NCBI GenBank assembly: GCA_016933515.1
Contig: JAFGAV010000097.1
Coordinates: forward strand, 1 to 39,776
Source of the DNA: Candidatus Aminicenantota bacterium
GTDB lineage: Bacteria; Acidobacteriota; Aminicenantia; Aminicenantales; JAFGAV01
Length of the DNA: 39,776 bases
Reading direction: 5' to 3'
Numbering within the stretch: position 1 is the first letter of the stretch; each line of letters starts with the position of its first letter. A model generated the notes under the pieces. The model was not told the DNA's origin. It did no database searches and worked only from the letters and a program-made list of their open reading frames with translations. A program made the position numbers and the translations under genes. Below, piece after piece: positions 25,910 through 33,830 of the stretch.

Positions 25910-25923
25910 ACCCTCACGCCACG

Positions 25924-25936
25924 CTTGAAATTCAAG
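25924..25936. promoter_or_regulatory. palindrome in the glycan-operon leader
   Basis: CTTGAA-A-TTCAAG is a perfect 6-1-6 palindrome between the predicted start of transcription and the GTG start codon. It could be an operator or a leader hairpin; its short length makes chance possible. Confidence 0.35.
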
Positions 25937-25958
25937 ATCGAAGACGGGTGGGGAGCCG

Positions 25959-27107
25959 GTGCAGAAGAACATCATCTACGTTTACAATGACGCCGGCTAT
26001 CTTCTCCGCCTGCGGGGGAACCTTCTCCGGAAGATGAAGGACGACGGCTGGCGGGTCCTGGCCGCCGCGCCTCCCGGCCCGGCCGCTGCGGTGCTCGAGG
26101 ACCGCGGGTTCGGCTTTCGCCGTCTCCCGTTCCCCCGGCGGGGGATGAATCCCCTGTCCGACATGCTCCTTCTTCTCCGCCTTTACCGGCTCTACAGGCG
26201 GGAGCGCCCCGCGATCGTCCACCATTTCACGATCAAGCCCGTCGTCTACGGCACTCTGGCCGCGCGGCTGGCCGGCGTCCCGGGAATCGTGAACGGCATC
26301 CCCGGCCTGGGCTACGCGTTCCTGCGCGGCGGCCTCCTGAGGTTCACGGCCGAAATCCTCTACCGCCTCGCCCTTCCCCGGCGCGGGGAGGTCGTCTTTC
26401 AGAACCCGGAAGACCGCGACCATTTCCTCTCCCGCGGCATGGCCGCCGCCGGGAGGACGCATGTCATTTGCGGCTCGGGCGTCGACACGCGCGAGTTCGC
26501 GCCTTCGCCCGGTCCTTCGAACGGGCGGCCGCGACGCAAGGAGAGCCGCTCTCCGGACGGCGCGACCTTTGCCTTCATCGGCCGCCTTCTTTGGGACAAG
26601 GGCCTGTCCGAGTTCGCTTCGGCGGCCGAGGCGGTGAAGAAAAGCCTGCCCGAAACACGCTTTCTCCTCGCCGGCGGTCCGGATCCCGGGAATCCCGCTT
26701 CCGTCCCCGTCTCGTGGATGAAGAGGCGATGCGCCGAAATCCCCATGGACTGGATTGGGCGCGTGGAGGACGTGAGGCCGGTCCTGGCCGCCGCGTCGGT
26801 CGTCGTCCTGCCCTCCTACCGCGAAGGGGCGCCTCGCTCGCTTCTCGAGGCGGCCGCGATGGGCAAGCCTCTCATCGCCTCGGACGTCCCCGGATGCCGG
26901 GAGGCGGTCCGGCACGGCGAGAACGGGCTTCTCGTCCCGGAGAAAAACGCGGCCGCCCTGGCCGAGGCCATGCTGAAGCTCGCCGGCGATCCAAAGCTTC
27001 GCCGCCGCATGGGACGGGCCGGACGGGAGAGGGCCCTCCGCCTTTTCGACGAGCGCATCGTCGTCCGCCGGACGCTGGAAGTTTACGGGAGAACGGGTTG
27101 CCTCTGA
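25959..27107 (+). CDS. glycosyltransferase family 4 protein
   Basis: A 382-residue GT-B enzyme. The N-terminal acceptor domain starts with IIYVYNDAGYLLRLRGNLL and has HHFTIKPVVYG. The C-terminal sugar-nucleotide domain has IGRLLWDKGLSEF, PSYREGAPRSLLEAAAMGKP with the E-x7-E retaining motif, and GLLVPEKN. It resembles the PglA/WcaL-type enzymes that add the second sugar on undecaprenyl-linked glycans. The GTG start has a GGGGAG site. Its stop lies inside the next gene's start (10-bp overlap), so it pairs with the following sugar-phosphate transferase. Donor and acceptor are not known. Confidence 0.9.
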   Translation: MQKNIIYVYNDAGYLLRLRGNLLRKMKDDGWRVLAAAPPGPAAAVLEDRGFGFRRLPFPRRGMNPLSDMLLLLRLYRLYRRERPAIVHHFTIKPVVYGTLAARLAGVPGIVNGIPGLGYAFLRGGLLRFTAEILYRLALPRRGEVVFQNPEDRDHFLSRGMAAAGRTHVICGSGVDTREFAPSPGPSNGRPRRKESRSPDGATFAFIGRLLWDKGLSEFASAAEAVKKSLPETRFLLAGGPDPGNPASVPVSWMKRRCAEIPMDWIGRVEDVRPVLAAASVVVLPSYREGAPRSLLEAAAMGKPLIASDVPGCREAVRHGENGLLVPEKNAAALAEAMLKLAGDPKLRRRMGRAGRERALRLFDERIVVRRTLEVYGRTGCL

Positions 27108-28468
27108 AAAGACTCGCCCTCCGCCGGTCCCTCCTGATGGCCGGCGACCTCCTCACGCTCTTCCTCTGTCTCCAGGCCGCTTTCCTGCTCCGCCATCACC
27201 GGCCGCTCTTCTCTCTGGGCGCGGGCCCCTCGCTCATCGTCGTCTCCTGCACCCTGGCCTTCAGTCTTGCGGCTTTCTACGTTTTCGACCTCTACGACAT
27301 CCGCCAGGAGTTTAGGACCGTCCGCTTCGTCATCGCCCTCCTCGAATCCCTGGCCCTCGCCGCCCTCCTGACCCTGGCCGTTCTCGTCGTCTTTCCCCTT
27401 CAAGCCTGGAAGAACATCCTCCTCATCGAACTGGCCCTCAAGGCAGGGGCCGTCTTTCTCTGGCGGCTGTGCTTTTCCCTTGTCCTGAAAGGAACGACGC
27501 CCCAGCGAAACATCCTGGTTTTGGGGAGCCGGGACCAGGCCGAAGTCGCCCGCTCCGTCCTGTCCCCCTATCCGGAGTACCGCATTCGGGCCGTCCTCAG
27601 CTGCGGCCGCGGCGGGAAAACGCCCCCTTCCGAAGCCGAGGTCAAAAAAGACTCGGCCCGCTTGAAGCGGCTCGTGAGAGAGAAGGAGATCCAGGACATC
27701 ATCCTCGCCGGCCCCGCCTCCGGCACGAGTCCTGTCGACAGCGCCCTCGTCGGGCTCAAGATGCGCGGCCTCAACGTCTACGACATGATGACCCTCTACG
27801 AGGCCTTTCTCTTCAAGGTCCCGGCCGCTTACATCGAAAAACGGTGGATTTTCGAAAGCCGCGGGTTCCAGAGGCTCAACAGCCGGGCCTTCGAAAGGAC
27901 GAAGCGGTTGCTCGACGTCCTGACGGCGGGGGCCCTTCTTCTCATCCTCGCTCCCCTGGGCGTCGTCGCCGCCGCCGCGGTCGCACTCGGCTCGCGCGGA
28001 CCGGTGTTTTACGTGCAGGAAAGGGTGGGGAAGAACGGGCGGCCCTTCCGCCTGATCAAGTTCCGGACCATGGTCCGGGACGCCGAGCGCCGGGGACCGC
28101 GATGGGCCCTGGAGAACGACCCGCGGGTGACGGCCGTGGGGAAATGGCTGAGAAAGACGCGGGTCGACGAATGGCCGCAGCTCTGGAATGTCCTTCGGGG
28201 CGAGATGAGCGTCATCGGTCCCCGCCCGGAAAGGAAACACTTCACCCGGAAACTCAGCCGGGCGAACCCCGTCTATTCCCTGCGCTTCGCCCTGAAGCCC
28301 GGCCTCACGGGCTGGGCCCAGGTCCACTACCGCTACGCCGCCTCCGAGGGCGACGCCCTGGAGAAGCTGGAGTACGAGCTCTATTACCTCAAGAACATGT
28401 CCTTCGTCCTCGACGCCCTGATTCTTCTCAAGACCGTGAAAATCGTTCTCTTCAGGTCAGGGAGATGA
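27098..28468 (+). CDS. polyprenyl-phosphate sugar-1-phosphate transferase (WcaJ/WbaP type)
   Basis: The enzyme starts glycan assembly by moving a sugar-1-phosphate to undecaprenyl phosphate. Four N-terminal TM helices (about residues 10-125) precede a CoA-binding-like domain (NILVLGSRDQAEVARSVL). The catalytic bacterial sugar transferase domain covers about 265-456 (RTKRLLDV, FRTMVRDAE, DEWPQLWNVLRGEMSVIGPRPE, PGLTGWAQV). I chose the TTG at 27098: it has a GGGAG site and gives the N-terminal basic residues before TM1, at 456 residues. The ATG at 27137 is the alternative. The much longer upstream open frame overlaps the previous gene antisense-like and is not used. Confidence 0.88.
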   Translation: MPLKRLALRRSLLMAGDLLTLFLCLQAAFLLRHHRPLFSLGAGPSLIVVSCTLAFSLAAFYVFDLYDIRQEFRTVRFVIALLESLALAALLTLAVLVVFPLQAWKNILLIELALKAGAVFLWRLCFSLVLKGTTPQRNILVLGSRDQAEVARSVLSPYPEYRIRAVLSCGRGGKTPPSEAEVKKDSARLKRLVREKEIQDIILAGPASGTSPVDSALVGLKMRGLNVYDMMTLYEAFLFKVPAAYIEKRWIFESRGFQRLNSRAFERTKRLLDVLTAGALLLILAPLGVVAAAAVALGSRGPVFYVQERVGKNGRPFRLIKFRTMVRDAERRGPRWALENDPRVTAVGKWLRKTRVDEWPQLWNVLRGEMSVIGPRPERKHFTRKLSRANPVYSLRFALKPGLTGWAQVHYRYAASEGDALEKLEYELYYLKNMSFVLDALILLKTVKIVLFRSGR

Positions 28469-28469
28469 A

Positions 28470-30497
28470 TTGAGGATTCCCGCCGTCGCGGCTTCGGGCG
28501 TCTTCCTGGCGTGGTTTTACGTCAAATACGTCCCGTTGGTCGTGACTTTTCAGCTCGCCCTGGCGCCGCTCTGCCTGGCCGCCCTGGCCCTCGCGGCTTT
28601 CAACCGCCGCGCGGGAGTCCTGTTCTTCGTCTTCGCCTTTCCCCTGGTGAACGGCCTGCCGTATTTCTTCGGCATCGCCGAGCCGACGCCCCATGCCCCG
28701 GCGGCCCTGGTTCTGTTCCTTTTTTTCTTTCTCGGATGGCTTCTTCATGGCTTCATCGACACGCCTCCCCCCTGGGGGGACATTCCCGTCCTCCGGCCCA
28801 TGCGGTTCTTTGCGGCCCTCGTGGCCGTCTCCGCCCTCATCGTCATGTTCCGCGCCGCCGGCTTTTTCCCCTTTCGGGCCGGCGGGCTCTACGAGCTGGC
28901 GGTCAACGTCGAAGGCGTCCGCTCGGGCGGCGCCGTCATGAGCGCGCTTTTCTTCTCCTTGAACCACCTCACCGGCTTCGCTCTGTTCCTCATTCTTCTT
29001 AAAGCCCTCGACGCGGCGGCAGACGCGCTGAAGCTCTCTTTCGTCCTCTGCCTCAGCGCCGCGGCGGCCATGGGATTCGGCCTCGTCCAGTTCGCCTTCG
29101 ACCCGCGCCTGGGGAACAATCCGACAAGCATCCGCGAGGGGCTGCTGAACGCCACGTTCAAGGACGGCATATCGCTCGGCGCCTTCGCCGGGCTCATCCT
29201 CCCTCTCGCTCTCGGCCTGGGTCTCTCTTCCCGGGGCGCCCGGCGCGCCGTCGCCTTCGCCGCGGCCGCGCTCACGGCCTTCATGGCCGTCGTCGGAGGA
29301 TCGCGGGCCGGCCTGCTCTCCTGCGGGCTGGCCGTCATCATTTTTGTCCTGTTTGCGGCTCTGAGAAAAAGGCGGGCGGCGCCGGGGCGGGGGAGCGCCC
29401 TGCTTTCCAAGAAAGGAATCGCGGCCGCGGCGGCCGTCCTGGCCGTCGCTCTCGTCGCCGCGGCCGGCATCCTCGCCCTGCGCCGGAGCGCGGCCCCTCC
29501 CCGGACTCTCGAAAGGCTCGATGCCCTGGCGGAGAGGGGATGGGAGGGATTTAAGTCATCCCAGCGGGCGAGCCTGTGGCGGATCGCCGGGCGGACGATG
29601 GTTGAATATCCGCTCTCCGGGGTGGGCGTGGGCGGCTTCATCATCGAGGTCTCAAACCTATCGAGGCTCACCGGCATTCCCATCCAGTGCACGGAGTCGG
29701 CGGAAAACTACTTCCTCCAAGTCGGAGCGGAGACGGGGTGGATCGGGCTGGCCCTCGTCCTGTGGATGTTCTGGGAGATCCTGCGGGCGGCGCGGCGGGC
29801 CCGGTCCGGAAAATCCCATCTTGTCGCCGGGGCCGCGGCGGGAATCCTCGCCTTCCTGGTCAACATCCAGTTCCACAGCTACATCGGAAGCTTCGAGGTG
29901 ATCTACGCCTTCTGGCTCCTGGCGGCGGTCGTCGTCCGCACGTCCGGAGCAGAGGCCGGTGCGGAGGCCGCGGCGCCGAAATCCGCGGGGCGCGGCGGCC
30001 GCATACTCCGCCTTGCCGCACTGGCCGCGGTCGTTCTTTCATGCGTTTCGCTCCTCTGGTGCTCGACGCGCTCCCTGTCGCTCGAATCCCGGTCCGCGCG
30101 GCTGGATCTCGACCCCGCCTTCGGGTTCTACGAGCGCGAGAGAACTCCCGAAGGGAGGGAATTCCGCTGGACGAGGGAATACGGCGGCCTGAGGCTCCCG
30201 GCCGGGACGCGCGAAGTCGCGTTCCCCATCCATGCCTCGCACCCCGACATCGCCCGGCGGCCCGTCGCGGTGAGGGCGCGGCTGCTCGAGGGGTTCTTCG
30301 GCCGCACGGCGGCGAAGGAGGAAATCACACTCGGCGACGGCTCCTGGAAAACCGTGACGCTCCGCGCCCCGGAGGGATCCGGGCCAAATCTCACCCTGCT
30401 CATCGAGGTCGGCCGGACCTGGAAGCCGCTCAAGGAGACGGGAGCGCCCGATCCCCGGAGACTGGGCGTCGCCGTCGGCGCGATGGAAATCCGCTGA
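28470..30497 (+). CDS. O-antigen ligase/polymerase-like protein with C-terminal domain
   Basis: A 675-residue membrane protein. About ten or more TM helices fill residues 1-480. The Wzy_C/WaaL-type periplasmic loop (about 310-400) includes RTLERLDALAERGWEGF, MVEYPLSGVGVGGF and the conserved NYFLQVGAETGWIG. A last TM (about 511-533) is followed by a soluble region from about 547 to the end (FGFYERERTPEGREFRWT), probably a beta-sandwich. Ligases join O-antigen or other lipid-linked glycans to acceptors; Wzy polymerises them. The TTG at 28470 lies 1 bp after the previous stop with an AGGGAGA site. It completes a three-gene glycan operon. Confidence 0.85.
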   Translation: MRIPAVAASGVFLAWFYVKYVPLVVTFQLALAPLCLAALALAAFNRRAGVLFFVFAFPLVNGLPYFFGIAEPTPHAPAALVLFLFFFLGWLLHGFIDTPPPWGDIPVLRPMRFFAALVAVSALIVMFRAAGFFPFRAGGLYELAVNVEGVRSGGAVMSALFFSLNHLTGFALFLILLKALDAAADALKLSFVLCLSAAAAMGFGLVQFAFDPRLGNNPTSIREGLLNATFKDGISLGAFAGLILPLALGLGLSSRGARRAVAFAAAALTAFMAVVGGSRAGLLSCGLAVIIFVLFAALRKRRAAPGRGSALLSKKGIAAAAAVLAVALVAAAGILALRRSAAPPRTLERLDALAERGWEGFKSSQRASLWRIAGRTMVEYPLSGVGVGGFIIEVSNLSRLTGIPIQCTESAENYFLQVGAETGWIGLALVLWMFWEILRAARRARSGKSHLVAGAAAGILAFLVNIQFHSYIGSFEVIYAFWLLAAVVVRTSGAEAGAEAAAPKSAGRGGRILRLAALAAVVLSCVSLLWCSTRSLSLESRSARLDLDPAFGFYERERTPEGREFRWTREYGGLRLPAGTREVAFPIHASHPDIARRPVAVRARLLEGFFGRTAAKEEITLGDGSWKTVTLRAPEGSGPNLTLLIEVGRTWKPLKETGAPDPRRLGVAVGAMEIR

Positions 30498-30539
30498 GGG
30501 TCCGCTTCCGCGGCGGCGCGCGGTTCGATCCCGCTCGTT

Positions 30540-30562
30540 CCGCCCCGGAGCGGCAGGGGCGG
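30540..30562. terminator. possible hairpin between converging genes
   Basis: CCGCCCC (30540-30546) pairs with GGGGCGG (30556-30562) between the 3' ends of the ligase gene and the next minus-strand gene. There is no T-tract, so it is at best a weak or factor-assisted terminator. Confidence 0.3.
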
Positions 30563-30567
30563 CCGTC

Positions 30568-31776
30568 TCAGAGCGAAAGCAAGGCGCGGTATCTCCGAAA
30601 CAGCACCGGTCCGGGCACTTTGTCCGGCATCGTCGAGCTCTCGGTCCGCGGACGGTCCTGATAGGGATGGATGGACAGCCGCCCGAAGTCGAACTCCCGG
30701 GCCAGCGCCGCCGAATCGGCGAAGTCCCGGTCGGTCTCGCCCGGAAAGCCGACGATGAAGTGGGTGTTGATGACGAGTCCGGGGGTGTCCTTCTTCAGGG
30801 CGCGGAAGCACTCCCGGATGTCGCTCGCGGTGTAGGGCCTCCTCATGAGCTTCAGGATGCGCTCGCTCCCGGACTGGACGGGCATGGAGAGATAGGCGAT
30901 TTTGGAGGCGTGCCTTCTCAGGAGCGGCCGCCACCGGTCGAAATACCGGACGAGCCAGCGGGGGTTGAGGTCGATGAGCCGGATTTTGTAGTCGCCGTCG
31001 AAGTCGAGGAGCCTCTCCAGGAGCGTGACGATGTCGGTGTCGATGTCCTGGCCGTAGCTTCCGATGTCCTGATTGATCAGCACGAAGGTCTTTTCCCCGA
31101 GCCGGAGCCCGCGGGAGAACTCCTCCACGACGGCCTCCGGGGCCTTGCTCTTCACCCGCCCCCCGGAGAATTTCAGGGCGCAGTAGCTGCAGTTGCCGAG
31201 GCAGCCGGTGGCGATGCGGATGTTCCACGTCCCCCGATATTTCGTTCGGCCGAGAAAGAGGGACCGGACCTTTGAGGCGAAAAGCGAAGTCAGCTCGAAA
31301 TCCATCTTGAACTTCTTGACCAGGAAGTCCCGCGTGGAGATGAGGTCCCCGATGGGGTGGATGCGGTTCGCGTCGGGGACGGAGGCGAGCTTGACGCGGG
31401 CGTCGATGAGGCCGTCGAGGGCGTTGATGCCCTCAAGGGGCAGAAGATCATAGTCGCCTCCGAGGACCTCGGGATGGATTTTCATCAGGCAGCCCGTGAC
31501 CACGAGCCGGGCGTCTGGCCTTTTTCGGGCCAGGGCCTGACGGATGGTGTTGAGCGTCCGTTGCTCGGAAGAGTTGAAACAGCCGCAGGTGTAAATGAAA
31601 ATGAGGTCGGCTTTCTCCATCCGACGGGTCGGCCGCCATCCGTTGGCCAGGAAATAATTCCCGTAGCGGCTCGTCTCCAGGCTTCGCCGCGGGCAGAAGT
31701 TGTTGACGAAGGGGAGGTAGGTCCTCGGCCGGGAGCCGTTTGACGGAGGCGATCCGGAGCTCAGGACGTCGCTCAC
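30568..31776 (-). CDS. radical SAM methylthiotransferase-like protein lacking TRAM domain
   Basis: A MiaB/RimO-family enzyme of 402 residues. The UPF0004 domain carries cysteines matching the second-cluster ligands: C28 (NNFCPRRS), C64/C66 (YTCGCFNSSEQ) and C96 (VVTGCL). The radical SAM motif is C192-x3-C196-x2-C199. SMPVQSGSERILKLMRR and THFIVGFPGETD follow. The protein stops at about the end of the barrel, so the TRAM RNA-binding domain of MiaB, MtaB and RimO is missing. I chose the GTG at 31776: the promoter at 31835-31863 would initiate downstream of the ATG at 31836, and a GGGGAG site precedes the GTG. The substrate is unknown. Confidence 0.8.
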   Translation of the reverse strand: MSDVLSSGSPPSNGSRPRTYLPFVNNFCPRRSLETSRYGNYFLANGWRPTRRMEKADLIFIYTCGCFNSSEQRTLNTIRQALARKRPDARLVVTGCLMKIHPEVLGGDYDLLPLEGINALDGLIDARVKLASVPDANRIHPIGDLISTRDFLVKKFKMDFELTSLFASKVRSLFLGRTKYRGTWNIRIATGCLGNCSYCALKFSGGRVKSKAPEAVVEEFSRGLRLGEKTFVLINQDIGSYGQDIDTDIVTLLERLLDFDGDYKIRLIDLNPRWLVRYFDRWRPLLRRHASKIAYLSMPVQSGSERILKLMRRPYTASDIRECFRALKKDTPGLVINTHFIVGFPGETDRDFADSAALAREFDFGRLSIHPYQDRPRTESSTMPDKVPGPVLFRRYRALLSL

Positions 31777-31834
31777 GGCGCGCTCCCCGCGAACGCGTAA
31801 AATCGGCCCTTCATCCCTCCGGCCATCGGGAGCC

Positions 31835-31863
31835 ATCTTAGTGTCCCCGCCGGAGGATGTCAA
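31835..31863 (-). promoter_or_regulatory. sigma-70-type promoter of the methylthiotransferase-like gene
   Basis: Minus-strand TTGACA (31863-31858) and TAAGAT (31840-31835) are separated by 17 bp. Initiation near 31828 gives a leader of about 52 nt and excludes the ATG at 31836 as the start codon. Confidence 0.75.
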
Positions 31864-31893
31864 TGTCTGTCAGGTGCAGAAGCCGCTCATTTT

Positions 31894-31941
31894 CCTCTCA
31901 TTTGCCGGAAGGGCAGCAAGAATTATCCCGGCAATGAGAGG
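31894..31941. repeat. long imperfect hairpin
   Basis: CCTCTCATTTGCCGG (31894-31908) pairs with CCGGCAATGAGAGG (31928-31941), 14 pairs with one bulged base and a 19-nt loop. It lies between two divergent transcription units and is not followed by a T-tract. Confidence 0.6.
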
Positions 31942-31976
31942 GGAGGCAAAGCAGGCCATAAAAACCAGAGGATCTT

Positions 31977-32018
31977 ATGAATGATTTGAATCTCGCGAAT
32001 CCAGGGCGTTTTTTTTGA
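31977..32018 (+). CDS. candidate 13-codon leader-type ORF
   Basis: ATG AAT GAT ... TTT TTT TGA encodes MNDLNLANPGRFF. A GAGGA site lies 5 bp before the ATG. The stop is followed within 3 bp by an intrinsic terminator. No start site for such a transcript is certain: TTGCCG at 31902 with a weak TATCCC 16 bp later, inside the hairpin, is the only candidate. It may be a small RNA with a mini-ORF or chance; no similarity to known leader peptides was recognised. Confidence 0.3.
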   Translation: MNDLNLANPGRFF

Positions 32019-32020
32019 GC

Positions 32021-32043
32021 GCGGTCGCATGAGACCGCTTTTT
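32021..32043 (+). terminator. intrinsic terminator ahead of the metallo-beta-lactamase gene
   Basis: GCGGTC (32021-32026) pairs with GACCGC (32033-32038) around a 6-nt loop and is followed by TTTTT. It lies upstream of the promoter at 32096, so it cannot serve that gene. A second hairpin GCGGCA-CGA-TGCCGC follows at 32048-32062. Confidence 0.65.
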
Positions 32044-32095
32044 AACGGCGGCACGATGCCGCTCTTCCGGAATCGGTTATCCTCCGCTCGTTCAT

Positions 32096-32124
32096 TTGAC
32101 AGGGCCCGTTCCGGGGTTTATGCT
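32096..32124 (+). promoter_or_regulatory. sigma-70-type promoter of the metallo-beta-lactamase-fold gene
   Basis: A consensus TTGACA (32096-32101) and TATGCT (32119-32124) are separated by 17 bp. Initiation near 32131 leaves a leader of about 108 nt, long enough for control, though no known riboswitch is recognised. Confidence 0.78.
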
Positions 32125-32238
32125 TTGGTCAATGGTCAGACGGGGACGATTGGATCGAGGTGCGAAACCGTTGACGCGAGGACGAAATGCATTCCTCGGA
32201 CCGATGACCGGATCAACACCCTTTATCCGGAGGTGACC

Positions 32239-32994
32239 ATGAACGCCAAATCCTTTGCCCTGGCATCAGCCGTCCTGTTCGCCGCATTCGCCGCGGCCGC
32301 CCACGGCCAGCTCGACAAGGACGTCGTCACGACGAGCGAAGGGGACCTTCACATCGGCTTCCTCGGCCACGGAAGCCTGATGTTCACTTTCAACGACATC
32401 GTCGTCTACGTCGACCCGCTCTCGGGAATGGCCGACTATGCCGCCCATCAAGCCGACCTGGTGCTCATCACCCATGAGCACGGCGATCACCTCGACCCGA
32501 AGGCGATCGCCCTCCTCAGGAAAGACGGCACGGTCGTCATCGCCCCGGAGAAATGCGCGTCCGCCGTCGGGGCGTGCGTCGTCATGAGGAACGGCGACAC
32601 GCAAACCGCGGCCGGCCTCAAAATTGAGGCGGTCCCGGCTTACAACATCGTCCATCTCCGCGGCAACGGGCAGCCCTACCATCCCAAAGGCGTGGGCAAC
32701 GGCTACGTCGTCACTTTCGGCGACAAGCGGGTTTACATCGCCGCCGACACGGAGAACATCCCGGAGATGAAGGCCCTCAAGGACATCGCCGTCGCCTTCC
32801 TGCCCATGAACCTGCCCTATACCATGTCGCCCGAGATGGTCGCCGACGCGGCCCGGGCCTTCCGGCCGGGTATTCTCTACCCCTACCACTACGGCGAAAC
32901 CGATACCTCGCGCCTCGTCGAGCTTCTGAAGGACGAAAAGGACATCGACGTCCGCATCAAGCGGATCTATCCCCCGCCGGCGAAGAAAAAATGA
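32239..32994 (+). CDS. secreted metallo-beta-lactamase-fold hydrolase (UlaG/UPF0173-like)
   Basis: A 251-residue protein with a signal peptide (residues 1-24, AAAAHG/Q). The metallo-beta-lactamase fold follows, with GHGSLMFTFNDIVVYVDP and the metal motif H79-x-H81-x-D83-H84 in ITHEHGDHLD. Later histidines include NIVHLRG and YPYHYGETD. The sequence resembles the UlaG/UPF0173 group of Zn- or Mn-dependent hydrolases, here exported to the periplasm, unlike cytoplasmic UlaG. A GGAGGTGA site lies 2-5 bp before the ATG. A longer open frame starts at 32029 but covers the promoter and is rejected. The substrate is unknown. Confidence 0.86.
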   Translation: MNAKSFALASAVLFAAFAAAAHGQLDKDVVTTSEGDLHIGFLGHGSLMFTFNDIVVYVDPLSGMADYAAHQADLVLITHEHGDHLDPKAIALLRKDGTVVIAPEKCASAVGACVVMRNGDTQTAAGLKIEAVPAYNIVHLRGNGQPYHPKGVGNGYVVTFGDKRVYIAADTENIPEMKALKDIAVAFLPMNLPYTMSPEMVADAARAFRPGILYPYHYGETDTSRLVELLKDEKDIDVRIKRIYPPPAKKK

Positions 32995-33157
32995 TGCTTG
33001 GGGTCGGGCCCAGGCTGTTGCATGATTATCCGGCAGCTGGCCGCTTATGGCCTTTGGCATCGGGCCAATTGACGGCGACGTGCTCATTGCTCGCAGAGAT
33101 CTTCAGCCCCCTGTCGATCGGCGGCTTCCGTTCCTGAGCACGGCTTCTCAACGGCTG

Positions 33158-33724
33158 TCACGCCTCCCGGCCGCCCCTTTCGATCAGCGCCTTCCATTTG
33201 TGCCTGTGCCGGCTCTGCCTGCGGTCCATGGCCTCGTCCCGGCGCCTCTTCCAGTCTTCGAGGGCCAGACTCAGCCGGGCCAGGAATTCGTCGCGGTTTT
33301 CGGGGGAGATCCGGATTCTCGCCCCTCCCCGCCGGGCGATTTCGATCTGGTTCCGGTAGGAGGTCACGGAGCTGCGGACGCCCGCGGGAGGGATCCCCTT
33401 GGCGGCCGCCGCCGACTCGATCGTCTCGAATCCGACCGTCCAGTAGAAGAACCGCCCGAACCTTATCCTGATCCTGTCGGCATGGATGGCGATCCGCGTC
33501 GGGAGCGTGAGCCAATAGACGAGCAAAATGAACGCCGCGCCGGCGAAGAAGACCCAGGAGACGAGCCGCGCTTCCTCTCCCAGCACGGAAGGGTCCAGCC
33601 CCGGAATGCGGACCGTCCCCGACAGGACCAGTCCCGCGCCGGCCATGAGGACAACCGGCAGGCCCAAAAAAAACTTCACCCAGCCTTCGTATCTGACGCC
33701 GGTTTCATAAACGAGCATGTCCAT
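33158..33724 (-). CDS. membrane protein with bacterial PH-like domain
   Basis: A 188-residue protein with two TM helices (about 16-37 and 53-74), then a PH-like (DUF304/YdbT-type) beta domain at about 76-155: LPTRIAIHADRIRIRFGRFFYW, GFETIESAAAAKG, and a strand containing ISPENRDEFLARLSLALEDW. A basic tail follows. Such proteins are common and uncharacterised; a membrane-associated regulatory or scaffold role is possible. The ATG at 33724 has an AAGGAAGG site. It lies 106 bp after the GGDEF sensor gene on the same strand, so co-transcription is possible. The 32995-33157 gap to the converging gene holds no clear terminator. Confidence 0.7.
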   Translation of the reverse strand: MDMLVYETGVRYEGWVKFFLGLPVVLMAGAGLVLSGTVRIPGLDPSVLGEEARLVSWVFFAGAAFILLVYWLTLPTRIAIHADRIRIRFGRFFYWTVGFETIESAAAAKGIPPAGVRSSVTSYRNQIEIARRGGARIRISPENRDEFLARLSLALEDWKRRRDEAMDRRQSRHRHKWKALIERGGREA

Positions 33725-33830
33725 GGACGTCCGCCTTCCTTTCTTATTACTTTGCGCCGCCGGTTCAAGCCCGGCCGGTTCGGCGCACGCCGCCAGAATC
33801 TCCCCATTTCCTCCGCGGGGGGATCGGCCT

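Noticed and set aside
21925..26037. Plus-strand open frame of 1370 codons opposite ppdK and the radical SAM gene
   Set aside because: Shadow frame of two confidently identified genes; no recognisable domain or signal.
32029..32238. Extended N-terminus of the metallo-beta-lactamase-fold protein
   Set aside because: The extension covers the promoter and hairpins; the ATG at 32239 has a GGAGGTGA site and a signal peptide.
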